Counted from the stretch's first letter, positions 45,409 through 56,455 are shown. The stretch: DNA of 64,000 nucleotides from Kosakonia sp. H02 (GCA_030704225.1 CP131915.1:1612001-1676000), one strand, 5' to 3'. A program made the numbers and translations. The notes: generated by a model from the letters alone, not told the origin.

Positions 45409-46482
45409 ATGGATAAAAAGCTCAAAATCAGCGAAATTGCCCGGCGAACTGACCTGTCGACCAGCACCGTTTCCCGCGTGCTGGCGGGAAAAGCCAACAC
45501 CAGTGAAAAAGCCCGCGCCGCCGTGCTGGCCTGCGCCCGCGAACTTGGCGTGATGGAGGGCATCGCCGCCGGGCGCTTACTGCTCAATAACCTGATTGTA
45601 TTCGCGCCGCAGCGCGCCTTCGATGAGCGTTCCGATATCTTCTATTACCGCGTGATCCAGAGCATTAGCAAAGCGCTGGAGCCCCACGATGTGCGGCTGC
45701 GTTTCTGTGCGCTGGAGGAGCTGGACAGCGACGCCAATGAATTTCTCGCCCGCATGAACGCGTCGGAAACCCAGGCCGCCATTCTGCTCGGCATTGACGA
45801 TGCGCATATTCATGAACTGGCCGCCGATCTCGGCAAACCCTGCGTGTTAATTAACTGCCGCGACGGGCGTATGCGTTTACCGTCAATCGCGCCGGATCAC
45901 CGCACCATTGGCGAGTTTGCCGCCAGTTATCTCTTCGATATGGGCCATCGCGATGTGGTGACGGTAATGTGTCTGCGCCGCTACACCATGGATTTGCGCC
46001 TGGCGGGGATAAAAGCGGCCTGGCAGCAGCATAACCTGCGCTTTAACAGCAAGCGGGATTTGATAACCGTGCCAAGTTTTAGCGCCAAAGAGGCGGAACA
46101 GCGGGTGGCGGAGTGGCTTGACGATCCGGCGCATAAAACGCCGCCGACCGCCTTTCTGGTGGGCGGGGATTTTATGGCTGAAGGCACCGTGCGCGCCCTG
46201 CAACAGCGCGGCCTGCGCGTGCCGCAGGATGTGTCGGTGATGAGTATCGATGCGTTTAATCTGGCGGCCATTCAGGATGTGCCGTTAACCGCGGTGCATG
46301 TCCCGCGCGATGAACTGGGCGTTGAAGCGGTGCATCTGTTGCAGCAGCGGCTGATTCGCCCGCAGGCCACCGTCGGATCGTTACTGCTGAACGGCCAGCT
46401 TGCAGTGCGCGAATCGGTACGGCGGATACGTCCGGGACAGCAACGCACCGCCGTTGCGCGCGAAGGGCTCTACGACGCTTAA
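45409..46482 (+). CDS. LacI-family transcriptional regulator
   Basis: 357 residues from ATG 45409. LacI helix-turn-helix KISEIARRTDLSTSTVSRVLAGKANTSEKAR, hinge and periplasmic-binding-like domain. Divergent to the MFS-GH31 operon, which it most likely represses. In the intergenic region, GAAAATTTTC (45370-45379) is a perfect palindrome that might be the operator. Its stop codon overlaps that of the convergent ybiU gene. Confidence 0.9.
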   Translation: MDKKLKISEIARRTDLSTSTVSRVLAGKANTSEKARAAVLACARELGVMEGIAAGRLLLNNLIVFAPQRAFDERSDIFYYRVIQSISKALEPHDVRLRFCALEELDSDANEFLARMNASETQAAILLGIDDAHIHELAADLGKPCVLINCRDGRMRLPSIAPDHRTIGEFAASYLFDMGHRDVVTVMCLRRYTMDLRLAGIKAAWQQHNLRFNSKRDLITVPSFSAKEAEQRVAEWLDDPAHKTPPTAFLVGGDFMAEGTVRALQQRGLRVPQDVSVMSIDAFNLAAIQDVPLTAVHVPRDELGVEAVHLLQQRLIRPQATVGSLLLNGQLAVRESVRRIRPGQQRTAVAREGLYDA

Positions 46483-47738
46483 ACCTCGATGCCGAGCGCG
46501 CGTTTGCCGTGGATATTGAGATCGTTTAGCGTAAAGCGGCCTGACCAGTCGCTTTCGTAGTTTTCCCGTGGGAAATCCCCCGGCGATGCGCCTTGCTCCA
46601 GCGCCACTTTCACTTTGCGGGCGTAGGCGAGGTTTTTCTCGCACAGCGGCGCGGCGGGAATATACATCACATTGCCCCAGCCTTGTTGGTTCTCCACCGG
46701 TGCCACCGAGTGGATCACATCGCAGTGCCACCACACCGAATCCCCGGCCTCCAGCGCCGGAATGCTGGTCAGCGCCTCAATCAGCAGCGGATGCCACTTC
46801 TCCGAAACCGGCAGTACGCGACCGGGCGCAACGCCGCACAGTTCATCTTCCGGCACATCATCCAGCAGCGGGCGCAGCAGGATGTACGCCATCGCTTCCG
46901 GGATCGGCACGACATGCAGCAAACCCTGGCCGGGGATCATATCCGACAGCGCTGTCCAGCCCTGGAAAGTACGGAACACGGAGCATTTGGTGGTGTTGTC
47001 CACCGTGTACTCTTCCACTTCGGTGCGGTGCGCGGCGTCCCACGGATCGTACTCATCAAGCTTGCCGTTAAACACATTGGCAAAGACGCGCTGATAAGCG
47101 GGCAGGAGCCAGCGCTCCAGCGCGCCGGAATCCGTATGCGCGCCTAACCCTTTTGAAGTGGTGCCCGGCGGGCGGCGGCGGATGCGATCCGGGTAAATCA
47201 CGCTCACGTCCGGGTTGAACCACTGGCGGCCTTCGCTTTCAAAGCGCCACAGGCGATTGAGGAACGACTGTACTGCCGCCATTTCGTCGCTCTGGCGCGC
47301 CTGCATTTGCGCCTGCGACCAGTAAATCGGGTAGATTTCCGGGCGCGAGGCTTCCAGCGTGCCGAAAAAGCTGTCGCCGGGGCCTTTATAAACCTCGTCG
47401 AAATGGTTTTCGTCGAGGTAATCAAGCATTGATCGATCCCAGCCGAGTGCCTGTTCGCGCGGGAAGTGGCCTTTGATCACCGCGCAACCGCGCTGCTTGA
47501 TAAGCGCACGCTGTGCATCGGTGACGCGACCTGCGGCAATATCGCTGTAAGCCAGTTGCGGCCAGACGGATTCGCCGCGCGCTTTCAGCGCATTGATTTC
47601 TGCCACGCGGGTGGCGATTCGCTCGCTGAGTTGGTCAAAGACGCGTTGCACATCGCCGATATGTGCACGCAAGGCCTGTTTCATCTGCCGGATAGCCGCG
47701 TTGTGATCGGCGGGCAGCGTCTCGCTGGTAAACGTCAT
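46479..47738 (-). CDS. ybiU: DUF1479 protein YbiU
   Basis: 419 residues (E. coli 421). Double-stranded beta-helix protein of the 2-oxoglutarate/Fe-dependent oxygenase type; the HTDSGALERW and WWHCDVIHSVAP segments supply the His-x-Asp...His metal ligands. Its substrate is unknown. Upstream lies the motif CTTTCATTCGAAAG at 47752-47765, shared with ybiV and ybiY. Confidence 0.9.
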   Translation of the reverse strand: MTFTSETLPADHNAAIRQMKQALRAHIGDVQRVFDQLSERIATRVAEINALKARGESVWPQLAYSDIAAGRVTDAQRALIKQRGCAVIKGHFPREQALGWDRSMLDYLDENHFDEVYKGPGDSFFGTLEASRPEIYPIYWSQAQMQARQSDEMAAVQSFLNRLWRFESEGRQWFNPDVSVIYPDRIRRRPPGTTSKGLGAHTDSGALERWLLPAYQRVFANVFNGKLDEYDPWDAAHRTEVEEYTVDNTTKCSVFRTFQGWTALSDMIPGQGLLHVVPIPEAMAYILLRPLLDDVPEDELCGVAPGRVLPVSEKWHPLLIEALTSIPALEAGDSVWWHCDVIHSVAPVENQQGWGNVMYIPAAPLCEKNLAYARKVKVALEQGASPGDFPRENYESDWSGRFTLNDLNIHGKRALGIEV

Positions 47739-47751
47739 AGATGCCTCTCAT

Positions 47752-47765
47752 CTTTCATTCGAAAG
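47752..47765. promoter_or_regulatory. palindromic motif upstream of ybiU (copy A)
   Basis: CTTTCATTCGAAAG, the exact complement of the copy at 52313-52326. It lies 14-27 bases before the ybiU start codon, so protein bound there would block translation initiation region or transcript start. Confidence 0.6.
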
Positions 47766-47861
47766 TTATTAAGCTTGCAAATGATAATCTAAGTTAAAAA
47801 TAAGTTAATGCAAGTTTAAAAACTTGATGAGTTGCACAAAGCGGAAAAAAGAAGGGGAGAG

Positions 47862-47881
47862 GCCGACGCCAGCGCGTCGGC
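47862..47881 (-). terminator. ybiV terminator
   Basis: GCCGACGC (47862-47869), loop CAGC, GCGTCGGC (47874-47881). On the minus strand it is followed by CTTCTTTTTT. Directly after the ybiV stop. Confidence 0.85.
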
Positions 47882-47887
47882 AGAAGA

Positions 47888-48703
47888 TCAATGGTCGAAC
47901 GGGGCGACGTTATCCAGCACGGCCTGAATCACATTCAGCGCACCGTGATGGTTGTTGTCATCGGTTTGATGGTGGGCAATGGCTTTGATCGCCTCACCGG
48001 CGTTGCCCATGGCAAACGAATAATGAGTCATGCGCAGCATTTCGGCGTCATTACCGCTGTCACCGATGGTGACGCACTCCTGCGGCGAGATTTTCCAGCG
48101 CTTAAGCAGACGCGTAATGCCGTTGGCTTTATGCAGGCCGGGAATAATCAAATCGACAAAGCCAAACCCGCTGGTGACCGGTTTCATAATGCCGTCCAGC
48201 GAGACATGCAGGGCGTCAATCAACTGCGGGATATCGCTGTCCGGCAGGTTCAGGGAGAACTTAAACAGCGTGTCGTTAATCTGCGTGAAGTCGCGCACCG
48301 GTTTTAAGCGGTAATAGTGTTTCGACATCAGTTCGACAAATTCCGCCGGGGCGTTTTCGCTCACATACGCGCTCTCCAGACCACACGCGACAAAGTTCAG
48401 GCCGCCATCTTTTAATAATTCACCCATTACCACCTGCGCTTCGTGGCGGGTCAGTTCCCCGTGGAACAGTTGTTGACCGTGCTCGTAGACCAGCGCGCCG
48501 TTTTCGGCGACGAAAGAGATGGTTTCTTTAAGCTCCGGGAAGAAGGAAATCAACTGGTAATACTGGTTGCCGCTGGCGACAACGAACTCAATATTACGTT
48601 TCTGAAGTTGCTCGAATTGCGCCATAAATCGCGTGCGATCGTACTGCTTGGCGTCATCAAGGAAAGTTCCGTCCATATCAGTGACGATAACTTTGACGGT
48701 CAT
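47888..48703 (-). CDS. ybiV: HAD-family sugar phosphatase YbiV
   Basis: 271 residues from ATG 48703, equal to E. coli YbiV/SupH; AGGAG precedes it. HAD motifs DMDGT (nucleophile Asp), VASGN, lysine K in FGFVDLIIPGLHKANG and GDSGNDAEM. Cof-type with a C2 cap. It hydrolyses phosphorylated sugars such as fructose-1-phosphate or ribose-5-phosphate and sugar alcohol phosphates. Confidence 0.93.
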   Translation of the reverse strand: MTVKVIVTDMDGTFLDDAKQYDRTRFMAQFEQLQKRNIEFVVASGNQYYQLISFFPELKETISFVAENGALVYEHGQQLFHGELTRHEAQVVMGELLKDGGLNFVACGLESAYVSENAPAEFVELMSKHYYRLKPVRDFTQINDTLFKFSLNLPDSDIPQLIDALHVSLDGIMKPVTSGFGFVDLIIPGLHKANGITRLLKRWKISPQECVTIGDSGNDAEMLRMTHYSFAMGNAGEAIKAIAHHQTDDNNHHGALNVIQAVLDNVAPFDH

Positions 48704-48774
48704 ACATAGCGCTCCTGAATGTAACTGCGACGAGGAACATTCTAGAGAGTATGTGACCAGAAGCACAAATTTTA

Positions 48775-48787
48775 TTTCGAATGAAAG
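48775..48787. promoter_or_regulatory. palindromic motif upstream of ybiV (copy B)
   Basis: TTTCGAATGAAAG, 13 of 14 bases of the motif at 52313-52326 (first base A instead of C). It lies 72-84 bases before the ybiV start codon. Confidence 0.55.
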
Positions 48788-48795
48788 TTTAACCG

Positions 48796-48903
48796 TCGTC
48801 TTTCGAGCCGCAGGTGTGTTGGCTGCGGTGGCTTACCCCGGTCATTTACTTTTTGTAAACTCCCGGGGATGCGCCACCTTGCCGCCTTCCTGCAATTCGA
48901 AAT
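48796..48903. repeat. ERIC-like element between ybiV and ybiW
   Basis: An imperfect palindrome with the same plan as the element at 21896-22006: GGCTTACCCCGGTCATTTAC... and GTAAACTCCCGGGGATGCGC, with TGTTGGCTGCG on the left and a matching TTCGAA end on both sides. It is a diverged ERIC copy. Confidence 0.75.
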
Positions 48904-48938
48904 ACTTGGTTAAAGCGTAATGGTTTCTAACCTTAAAA

Positions 48939-51371
48939 TCATAACGTATGTTCCGTGCGGGCAATGATATCGTCCTGCGCATCCGGCGACAGGGCGGTGA
49001 AAAACGCCGAATACCCGGCGACGCGCACCACCAAATCGCGGTACTGGTCGGGGTGCTGTTTCGCCGCCAGCAGCGTCTCGCGCGAGACAATGTTGTACTG
49101 AATATGCCAGCCCTTATGCACCTCGAAAAAGGTGCGCAGCAGCGCCATCAATTTCTGCCGATCGCCGTCATGCTCAAGCGTGGCCGGGTTCAGCTTCTGA
49201 TTAAGCAGCACGCCGCCAAGGATCGCGCTGACCGGCAATTTGCCGACGGAGTTAATGACCGCCGTTGGCCCTAAATGATCGGTCCCGGACGCCGGGCTTG
49301 CGCCTTCTGCCAGCGGCGTGTGGGCTTTACGGCCGTCCGGCGTTGCCATGGTTGCTGCACCAAACGGCACGTTTGCGGAAATCGATGACGTTCCGGCGTA
49401 GTAATTGCCGCCAATCGGCCCGCGGCCGTAACGCGGGTTGTGATACTGCTTCAGTTCATCGATATAGGTTTGATAGGCGCGAACCAGCAGGGCATCAACG
49501 CTGTCATCGTCATTGCCATATTTCGGCGCGCTGTTTATCAGCCGCTGGCGTAGTTGTTCGTGGGTCAGACCGTCGAAATCTGCCGCCAGCGCGTCTGCCA
49601 GTTGCTGCTGGCCGATAGCGCCTTGATCGAAAACCAGCTTTTTCACTGCCGCCAGGCTGTTGCCGAGATTGGCGATGCCCACCTGCAAACCGGAAACCCA
49701 GTCATATTTCGCGCCGCCCTGCTTGATACTTTTCGCCCGTTCGATGCAGTCATCGACCAGTGCGGAGCAGAGAATATCCGGCACGTTCTCTTCCAGCATG
49801 GTGTCTACGACATATTCGATCTCAATGGATTTGCGCGTGTAATAACGGATCTGCGCGTCCCAGGCCTGCACTATCTCGTCGAAAGCGGCGAAATTGCCTG
49901 CTGAGAGCGCCTGCGTTTGCGGCAGGAAAATTTTGCCGCTGGTGGCATCGCGACCGCCTTCCAGCGCCGCCAGCATTACCCGGGCGAAGTTGATAAAACT
50001 CATGCCGGTGCAGCGGTAGCCCCATTTGCCGCCGACGGCGGTTTCAATACAGCCGATGGCGGCGTAGTCATAAGCATCGGCGGGTTCAACGCCGAGTTTG
50101 ATAAATTCCGCGATCACGATTTCATCGTTATTAAAAGCAGGCATGCCAAAGCCGCAGCGGATCACCTGCACGCAGGCATCAAGAAAATCATTACTCATTC
50201 CGGCGTGGTAGCGCACGCTGAGGTTTGGCTGGGTGGAGCGCAGGCGGCCGCAGGACTCAAGAATGGCGTAAGAGAGCGGGTTGACCGCATCCCGCGCTTC
50301 GCCGTTGTGGAATTGCTGCCCGCCAATCGTCACGTTCTGGTACAGCGGGCTGCCCGCCGAGGCTTTCGAGTGCGAGCCGGAGCGGATTTTGTTCACTTCC
50401 AGCAATTTCAGCCAGCAGCTATGCAGCAGTTCAATGGCCTGCTCGCGTGGCAGGGATTGTTGCAGTTCGACATCGCGACGATAGAACGGATAAAGGTACT
50501 GATCCATCCGGCCAAACGAAACGGAATGGCCGTTGGATTCAATCTGCAAAATCAACTGGATGAAGTAGCACAGTTGCAGCGCCTGCCAGAAGGTTTGTGG
50601 CGGCTGATGGGCAATAAGCTGGCAGTTTTCCGCCATCATTAGCAGTTCGTCGCGGCGGCTTTCGCGCGGCTCTTCCCCGGCCATGTTGCGTGCCAGTTCG
50701 GCAAAGCATTCGATATGCAGGCTGACGGCGTTAAGCACAATATCAATCGCTTTCAGGAACTGTTCGCCGTGCAGATCCTCAAGCACCGTCAGGTTGATGC
50801 GTGCGCGGCGCTCATCGACCTTCGCACGCAGGCCATCAAGCCCCTTTTCCAGCAGCAGCGGGAAGTTCACGGCCAGGTGCGCATCGCCGGAGGTCATATT
50901 GCCTTCGGCTTTGATAATGCCGGTTTCCAGCAGAGCTTTTTGCTCGTCGGTAAACATGCCATAGCAGCGATCCTGCACCGTTTGCCCGCGCCACCACGGG
51001 CAAATCTCATGCAGCACGCGCTTGTTTTCATCGCTCACCGCAAAGCCTGCGCCGGGGCGGTCTGCCAGGTCATCGATCTCTTTTTCAATCCATGAAACCG
51101 TGTATTCCGGGAAGATCGGCGCGGCGCGAACCTCGCTTGCCTGGTTGCCGATAATCAACTCGTCATGTTTGATCCAGATGGTGCGCTGCGCCAGGTGGTG
51201 CGCCAGCGCCAGCGCGCGACGTACCGGCAGCGGTTTGTCCATATTTTGCTGATAAACCTGCGTGTAGTGCAGGGCGCGCTCGGTGCAGACCGGCGGTTTA
51301 ACAATGTGCACCAGCGCGGTTTTGTGCGCCTTGATGCGCTCAGTCAGCGTCGTTAATTGCAGTGTGGTCAT
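48939..51371 (-). CDS. ybiW: glycyl-radical enzyme YbiW (pyruvate formate-lyase-like)
   Basis: 810 residues, as in E. coli. Catalytic Cys in IGCIETAVGG (about residue 440) and the glycyl-radical site RVAGYSA with G786. The glycerol/choline-type subfamily is uncertain, so the substrate is not assigned; E. coli PflF is also uncharacterised. Four bases separate it from the activase gene ybiY, which is upstream in the same transcript. It works only without oxygen. Confidence 0.92.
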   Translation of the reverse strand: MTTLQLTTLTERIKAHKTALVHIVKPPVCTERALHYTQVYQQNMDKPLPVRRALALAHHLAQRTIWIKHDELIIGNQASEVRAAPIFPEYTVSWIEKEIDDLADRPGAGFAVSDENKRVLHEICPWWRGQTVQDRCYGMFTDEQKALLETGIIKAEGNMTSGDAHLAVNFPLLLEKGLDGLRAKVDERRARINLTVLEDLHGEQFLKAIDIVLNAVSLHIECFAELARNMAGEEPRESRRDELLMMAENCQLIAHQPPQTFWQALQLCYFIQLILQIESNGHSVSFGRMDQYLYPFYRRDVELQQSLPREQAIELLHSCWLKLLEVNKIRSGSHSKASAGSPLYQNVTIGGQQFHNGEARDAVNPLSYAILESCGRLRSTQPNLSVRYHAGMSNDFLDACVQVIRCGFGMPAFNNDEIVIAEFIKLGVEPADAYDYAAIGCIETAVGGKWGYRCTGMSFINFARVMLAALEGGRDATSGKIFLPQTQALSAGNFAAFDEIVQAWDAQIRYYTRKSIEIEYVVDTMLEENVPDILCSALVDDCIERAKSIKQGGAKYDWVSGLQVGIANLGNSLAAVKKLVFDQGAIGQQQLADALAADFDGLTHEQLRQRLINSAPKYGNDDDSVDALLVRAYQTYIDELKQYHNPRYGRGPIGGNYYAGTSSISANVPFGAATMATPDGRKAHTPLAEGASPASGTDHLGPTAVINSVGKLPVSAILGGVLLNQKLNPATLEHDGDRQKLMALLRTFFEVHKGWHIQYNIVSRETLLAAKQHPDQYRDLVVRVAGYSAFFTALSPDAQDDIIARTEHTL

Positions 51372-51375
51372 GGCG

Positions 51376-52275
51376 TTATCCTCGTAATGTCGCCGTCAGC
51401 CCTTTCTGGCTGGCAAAAGCTTCTGCAAACGCCAGCAGTTGCGGCGCGTCGAGCGGCTTTTCAGGGGCGGTGTAAGGTTCGCCGAGCAGGTGGTATTTAT
51501 TGATGCCCAGCGTGTGATACGGCAGAAAGTGGATGTCGCTGACGTGCAGTTCGTCGGCGGCAAAGGTGGTGATGGCTTCAATGGAGGCTTCATCGGCGTT
51601 AAAACCGGGGATCAGCGGCACGCGAATAATCATCTTTTTCCCGGCCTGGGCGAGGCGTTTTAGGTTATCAAGCACGCGCTTTGCGGATCCTCCCGTCCAG
51701 TGATGAAACGCCGTTTCGTCCACGTGTTTTAAATCAGCAAGGAATAAATCCACAAACGGCAGGGAGGGCTCAATATAGCGCCACGGCACGTGCAGGCAGG
51801 TTTCCACTGCCGTATGAATGCCCTGCTGGTGGCTGGCCTGCAACAGTTCTTGCGACAAACACGGGTTCATAAACGGCTCGCCACCGGAAAGGGTCATACC
51901 GCCGCCGCTGCGATCGTAAAACGGTTTATCACGCAGTACGGTCGCCATGATCGCTTCTGTGGATTTCACTTCGCCGCAGACGCTTAAAGCCTGGGTCGGG
52001 CAACAGTCGGTGAGGGTATCAAGTGCCTCGTCGTTGAGTTTTTCGCGGTGGATAACCAAACCGTTCAGCGCGCGTTCAATTACCGCGGGCGCGGCGTGCT
52101 GGCATAACGTGCAGTCTGCCAGGCAAAGGCGTGGGTCAAACAGCAGATCCCGCGTGCGGGCGCGGCTTTCCGGGTTCTGGCACCAGCGGCAGCTCAGTGA
52201 ACAACCTTTCAGAAACACTACCGTGCGAATACCGGGGCCATCATGCGTGGAGTAGCGCTGGATATTGAAAATCAT
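51376..52275 (-). CDS. ybiY: glycyl-radical enzyme activating protein YbiY
   Basis: 299 residues. Radical SAM motif C25-x3-C29-x2-C32 (KGCSLSCRWCQNPE), an inserted ferredoxin-like segment (CLADCTLC ... CC), and the glycyl-radical activase signature SGGEP. It generates the glycyl radical on YbiW using SAM and an iron-sulfur cluster. First gene of the ybiY-ybiW operon; the shared palindrome lies 38-51 bases upstream. Confidence 0.92.
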   Translation of the reverse strand: MIFNIQRYSTHDGPGIRTVVFLKGCSLSCRWCQNPESRARTRDLLFDPRLCLADCTLCQHAAPAVIERALNGLVIHREKLNDEALDTLTDCCPTQALSVCGEVKSTEAIMATVLRDKPFYDRSGGGMTLSGGEPFMNPCLSQELLQASHQQGIHTAVETCLHVPWRYIEPSLPFVDLFLADLKHVDETAFHHWTGGSAKRVLDNLKRLAQAGKKMIIRVPLIPGFNADEASIEAITTFAADELHVSDIHFLPYHTLGINKYHLLGEPYTAPEKPLDAPQLLAFAEAFASQKGLTATLRG

Positions 52276-52280
52276 GAATC

Positions 52281-52305
52281 ATCTCCATACTTTTCATATG
52301 GAGAT
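52281..52305. promoter_or_regulatory. inverted repeat upstream of ybiY
   Basis: ATCTCCATA (52281-52289) and its exact complement TATGGAGAT (52297-52305) around CTTTTCA, six bases before the ybiY start. It could mask the ribosome-binding site in the mRNA or be an operator. Confidence 0.5.
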
Positions 52306-52312
52306 TAAAGTA

Positions 52313-52326
52313 CTTTCGAATGAAAG
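52313..52326. promoter_or_regulatory. palindromic motif upstream of ybiY (copy C)
   Basis: CTTTCGAATGAAAG, extended to a 16-base palindrome ACTTTC-GAAT-GAAAGT. It is the best copy of the motif found also before ybiU and ybiV. Confidence 0.6.
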
Positions 52327-52360
52327 TTGTTGTGACGAGGATCGAGGTTTAAAAGATGTG

Positions 52361-52385
52361 CCGGATGGCGGCGAACAACCATCCG
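52361..52385. repeat. REP-like element
   Basis: CGGATGG (52362-52368) and CCATCCG (52379-52385) with a ten-base loop; it follows the moeB stop and may act as its terminator. Confidence 0.55.
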
Positions 52386-52392
52386 ACAGAGG

Positions 52393-53145
52393 TTACTTAC
52401 CGCAAACCTCGCAATCAGGATTGCGCAGCAGTTTCATTTCGCGAAACTGGCAGGTCATTGCATCGTACATCACGATTTTGCCTGCCGCGGGCGTGCCGTA
52501 ATGGGTCAAAACCTTAATGGCTTCCATCGCCTGCAAGGAACCAATCACCCCAACCAGTGGAGCCATCACGCCCGCTTCCACGCAGGTCAGCGCATTTTCG
52601 CCAAACAGGCGGCTCAGGCAGCGGTAACACGGCGCATTTTCAGCCCAGGTAAAGACGCTGATCTGCCCCTCCATACGGATTGCCGCCCCGGACACCAGCG
52701 GCACTTTATGCTGAAAACAGCCGACGTTGAGCTGATTACGAATGGCGACGTTATCGGTGCAATCCAGCACTACATCATGCGCGGCGATCTGCGCGAATAA
52801 CGCCTCTTCATCCAGCAGCGCATTGATAGCCGTGTACTGCACGTTCGGGTTAATGCGCAGCAGCGATTCGCGGGCGGAGTCCACTTTCGCTTTACCGATA
52901 TCGGCATCGCCGTGCAGCGTCTGGCGTTGCAGGTTTGAGAGGGCGACAGCATCAAAATCAAGCAGAGTCATATTGCCTGCACCCGCTGCCGCCAGATATT
53001 GCGCGGCGGCGCAACCCAGGCCGCCCAGGCCGACCACCAGCACGTGAGCGGCGTTTAACCGCTCCTGGCCGTCAAAATCAAACCCGCGCAAAATAATTTG
53101 CCGGTTGTAACGCATCATCTCCGAGTCGCTGAGTTCTTCGACCAT
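52393..53145 (-). CDS. moeB: molybdopterin-synthase adenylyltransferase MoeB
   Basis: 250 residues (E. coli 249). E1-like: ATP-binding GLGGLGCAAAQYLA, R-x-x-R finger region, catalytic region DNVAIR, and Cys pairs CYRC and CEVC that bind zinc. It adenylates the C-terminus of MoaD in molybdopterin synthesis. It is downstream of moeA by two bases, in one operon. Confidence 0.96.
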   Translation of the reverse strand: MVEELSDSEMMRYNRQIILRGFDFDGQERLNAAHVLVVGLGGLGCAAAQYLAAAGAGNMTLLDFDAVALSNLQRQTLHGDADIGKAKVDSARESLLRINPNVQYTAINALLDEEALFAQIAAHDVVLDCTDNVAIRNQLNVGCFQHKVPLVSGAAIRMEGQISVFTWAENAPCYRCLSRLFGENALTCVEAGVMAPLVGVIGSLQAMEAIKVLTHYGTPAAGKIVMYDAMTCQFREMKLLRNPDCEVCGK

Positions 53146-53147
53146 CG

Positions 53148-54380
53148 TTAGCCTCCGAAGAGATGGTTAAACATCTCCACATCCACCCATTCACCTTCCC
53201 CTACATTGCCGCGCTCGCGCTCCAGCACCACAAAGCAGTTGCCCTGGCTAAACGAACTGAAAATGTGTGAGCCCTGATGCCCGGTGGAGCGCACCTCCAG
53301 CGTGCCATCTTCGCCACGGCTGACAATGCCGCGCTGGAAATCAAGACGACCCGGCGACTTTTTCAGGCGACCCACCACGCGGGCGCGAAAACGCAGCGGC
53401 GTAACGTCTTTGGTATTTCCGCTCAGTTTCGCCAGCAGCGGCTGCACCAACTGGTAAAAGGTGAGGGTGGCAGAAACCGGGTTACCCGGCAGGCCGCAGA
53501 ACCAGCTATTTTTCAGCTTGCCGAAGGCAAAAGGTTTGCCGGGTTTGATAGCCAGTTTCCAGAAAGCAATTTCGCCCAGCTCATCAAGAATGGTTTTGGT
53601 GTAATCCGCTTCGCCAACCGAGACGCCGCCGGAGCTAATTACCACATCGGCCTGGCTGTCGGCGGCAATAAAGGTGTCGCGCAGTTTTTGCGGATCGTCC
53701 GGGATGATGCCAAGGTTAATCACATCAACACCAAGTTGTGCCAGCATCAGATGCACCGACAAACGATTGGTATCGTAAATTTGCCCGTCCGCCAGCGGTT
53801 GCCCCGGCAGTTGCAATTCATCGCCGGTGGAAAAGAGCGCCACGCGCACTTTACGCACCACGTCCACGAGCGCAATGCCCAGCGAGGCCAGCACCGGCAG
53901 TTCGGCTGCGGTCAGTTTGGTTCCGGCGGCGAACACGCTGGCGCCCTGGGTGATATCTTCGCCTGCGCGGCGGATGTTCTGGTTGGCACGCACGTCGGCG
54001 GTAAAACAGATGCCGGTATCCGTCTGTTCAGTCTGCTCTTGCATCACCACTGCATCGCACCCGGCGGGGATCGGCGCGCCGGTCATAATGCGCACGCAGG
54101 TGCCAGCGGGCCAGACGCCATCGAACGGCTGTCCGGCAAAGGCTTTGCCCGCCACCGGCAGCGGATTACCGCTGTTGATATCCGCAAGGCGGACGGCGTA
54201 ACCATCCATTGCCGAATTATCAAAACCCGGCACATTCAGCGGAGAAATAATATCCTGCGCGACCACGCGGCCAAAACAGGCCACCAGCGGCAGCGTTTCG
54301 CGGTCAGTAAGCGGTGAAATGCGTGACAGCATCTGTGACAGGGCCGTCTCAAGGGAGATCAGACCATTTGTAGATTCCAT
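53148..54380 (-). CDS. moeA: molybdopterin molybdenumtransferase MoeA
   Basis: 410 residues from ATG 54380 (E. coli 411). Domain-defining motifs: PGFDNSAMDGYAVR, GAPIPAGCDAVVMQE, FSTGDEL, SSGGVSVGEADYTK and GLPGNPVSA. It inserts molybdate into adenylylated molybdopterin. First gene of moeA-moeB, divergent from gsiA. The isoaspartyl peptidase gene iaaA found here in E. coli is missing. Confidence 0.96.
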   Translation of the reverse strand: MESTNGLISLETALSQMLSRISPLTDRETLPLVACFGRVVAQDIISPLNVPGFDNSAMDGYAVRLADINSGNPLPVAGKAFAGQPFDGVWPAGTCVRIMTGAPIPAGCDAVVMQEQTEQTDTGICFTADVRANQNIRRAGEDITQGASVFAAGTKLTAAELPVLASLGIALVDVVRKVRVALFSTGDELQLPGQPLADGQIYDTNRLSVHLMLAQLGVDVINLGIIPDDPQKLRDTFIAADSQADVVISSGGVSVGEADYTKTILDELGEIAFWKLAIKPGKPFAFGKLKNSWFCGLPGNPVSATLTFYQLVQPLLAKLSGNTKDVTPLRFRARVVGRLKKSPGRLDFQRGIVSRGEDGTLEVRSTGHQGSHIFSSFSQGNCFVVLERERGNVGEGEWVDVEMFNHLFGG

Positions 54381-54473
54381 AGTTAATATCCAGTCAACGC
54401 GTGAAGCGGTCATTATGGCAGAAAAGGGCTGCGCTCAACACGACTTGCATCTAGCTCATTGTTATCACATTGC

Positions 54474-54502
54474 TTTACATCGTTGTAACGACTTTCTATA
54501 GT
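54474..54502 (+). promoter_or_regulatory. sigma-70 promoter of gsiABCD
   Basis: TTTACA (54474-54479), 17-base spacer, TATAGT (54497-54502). It lies about 50 bases before the gsiA start. The spacer contains the palindrome CGTTGTAACG, a possible operator. Confidence 0.6.
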
Positions 54503-54550
54503 CAGAAATCGTCTTCAGCGCAGGCAGAGATTGTGAAAAAGGAGAGTGGG

Positions 54551-56422
<1,872 letters not shown>

Positions 56423-56455
56423 TTGATTACTGACAGGGTTCTTCAGGAGAGCAGT

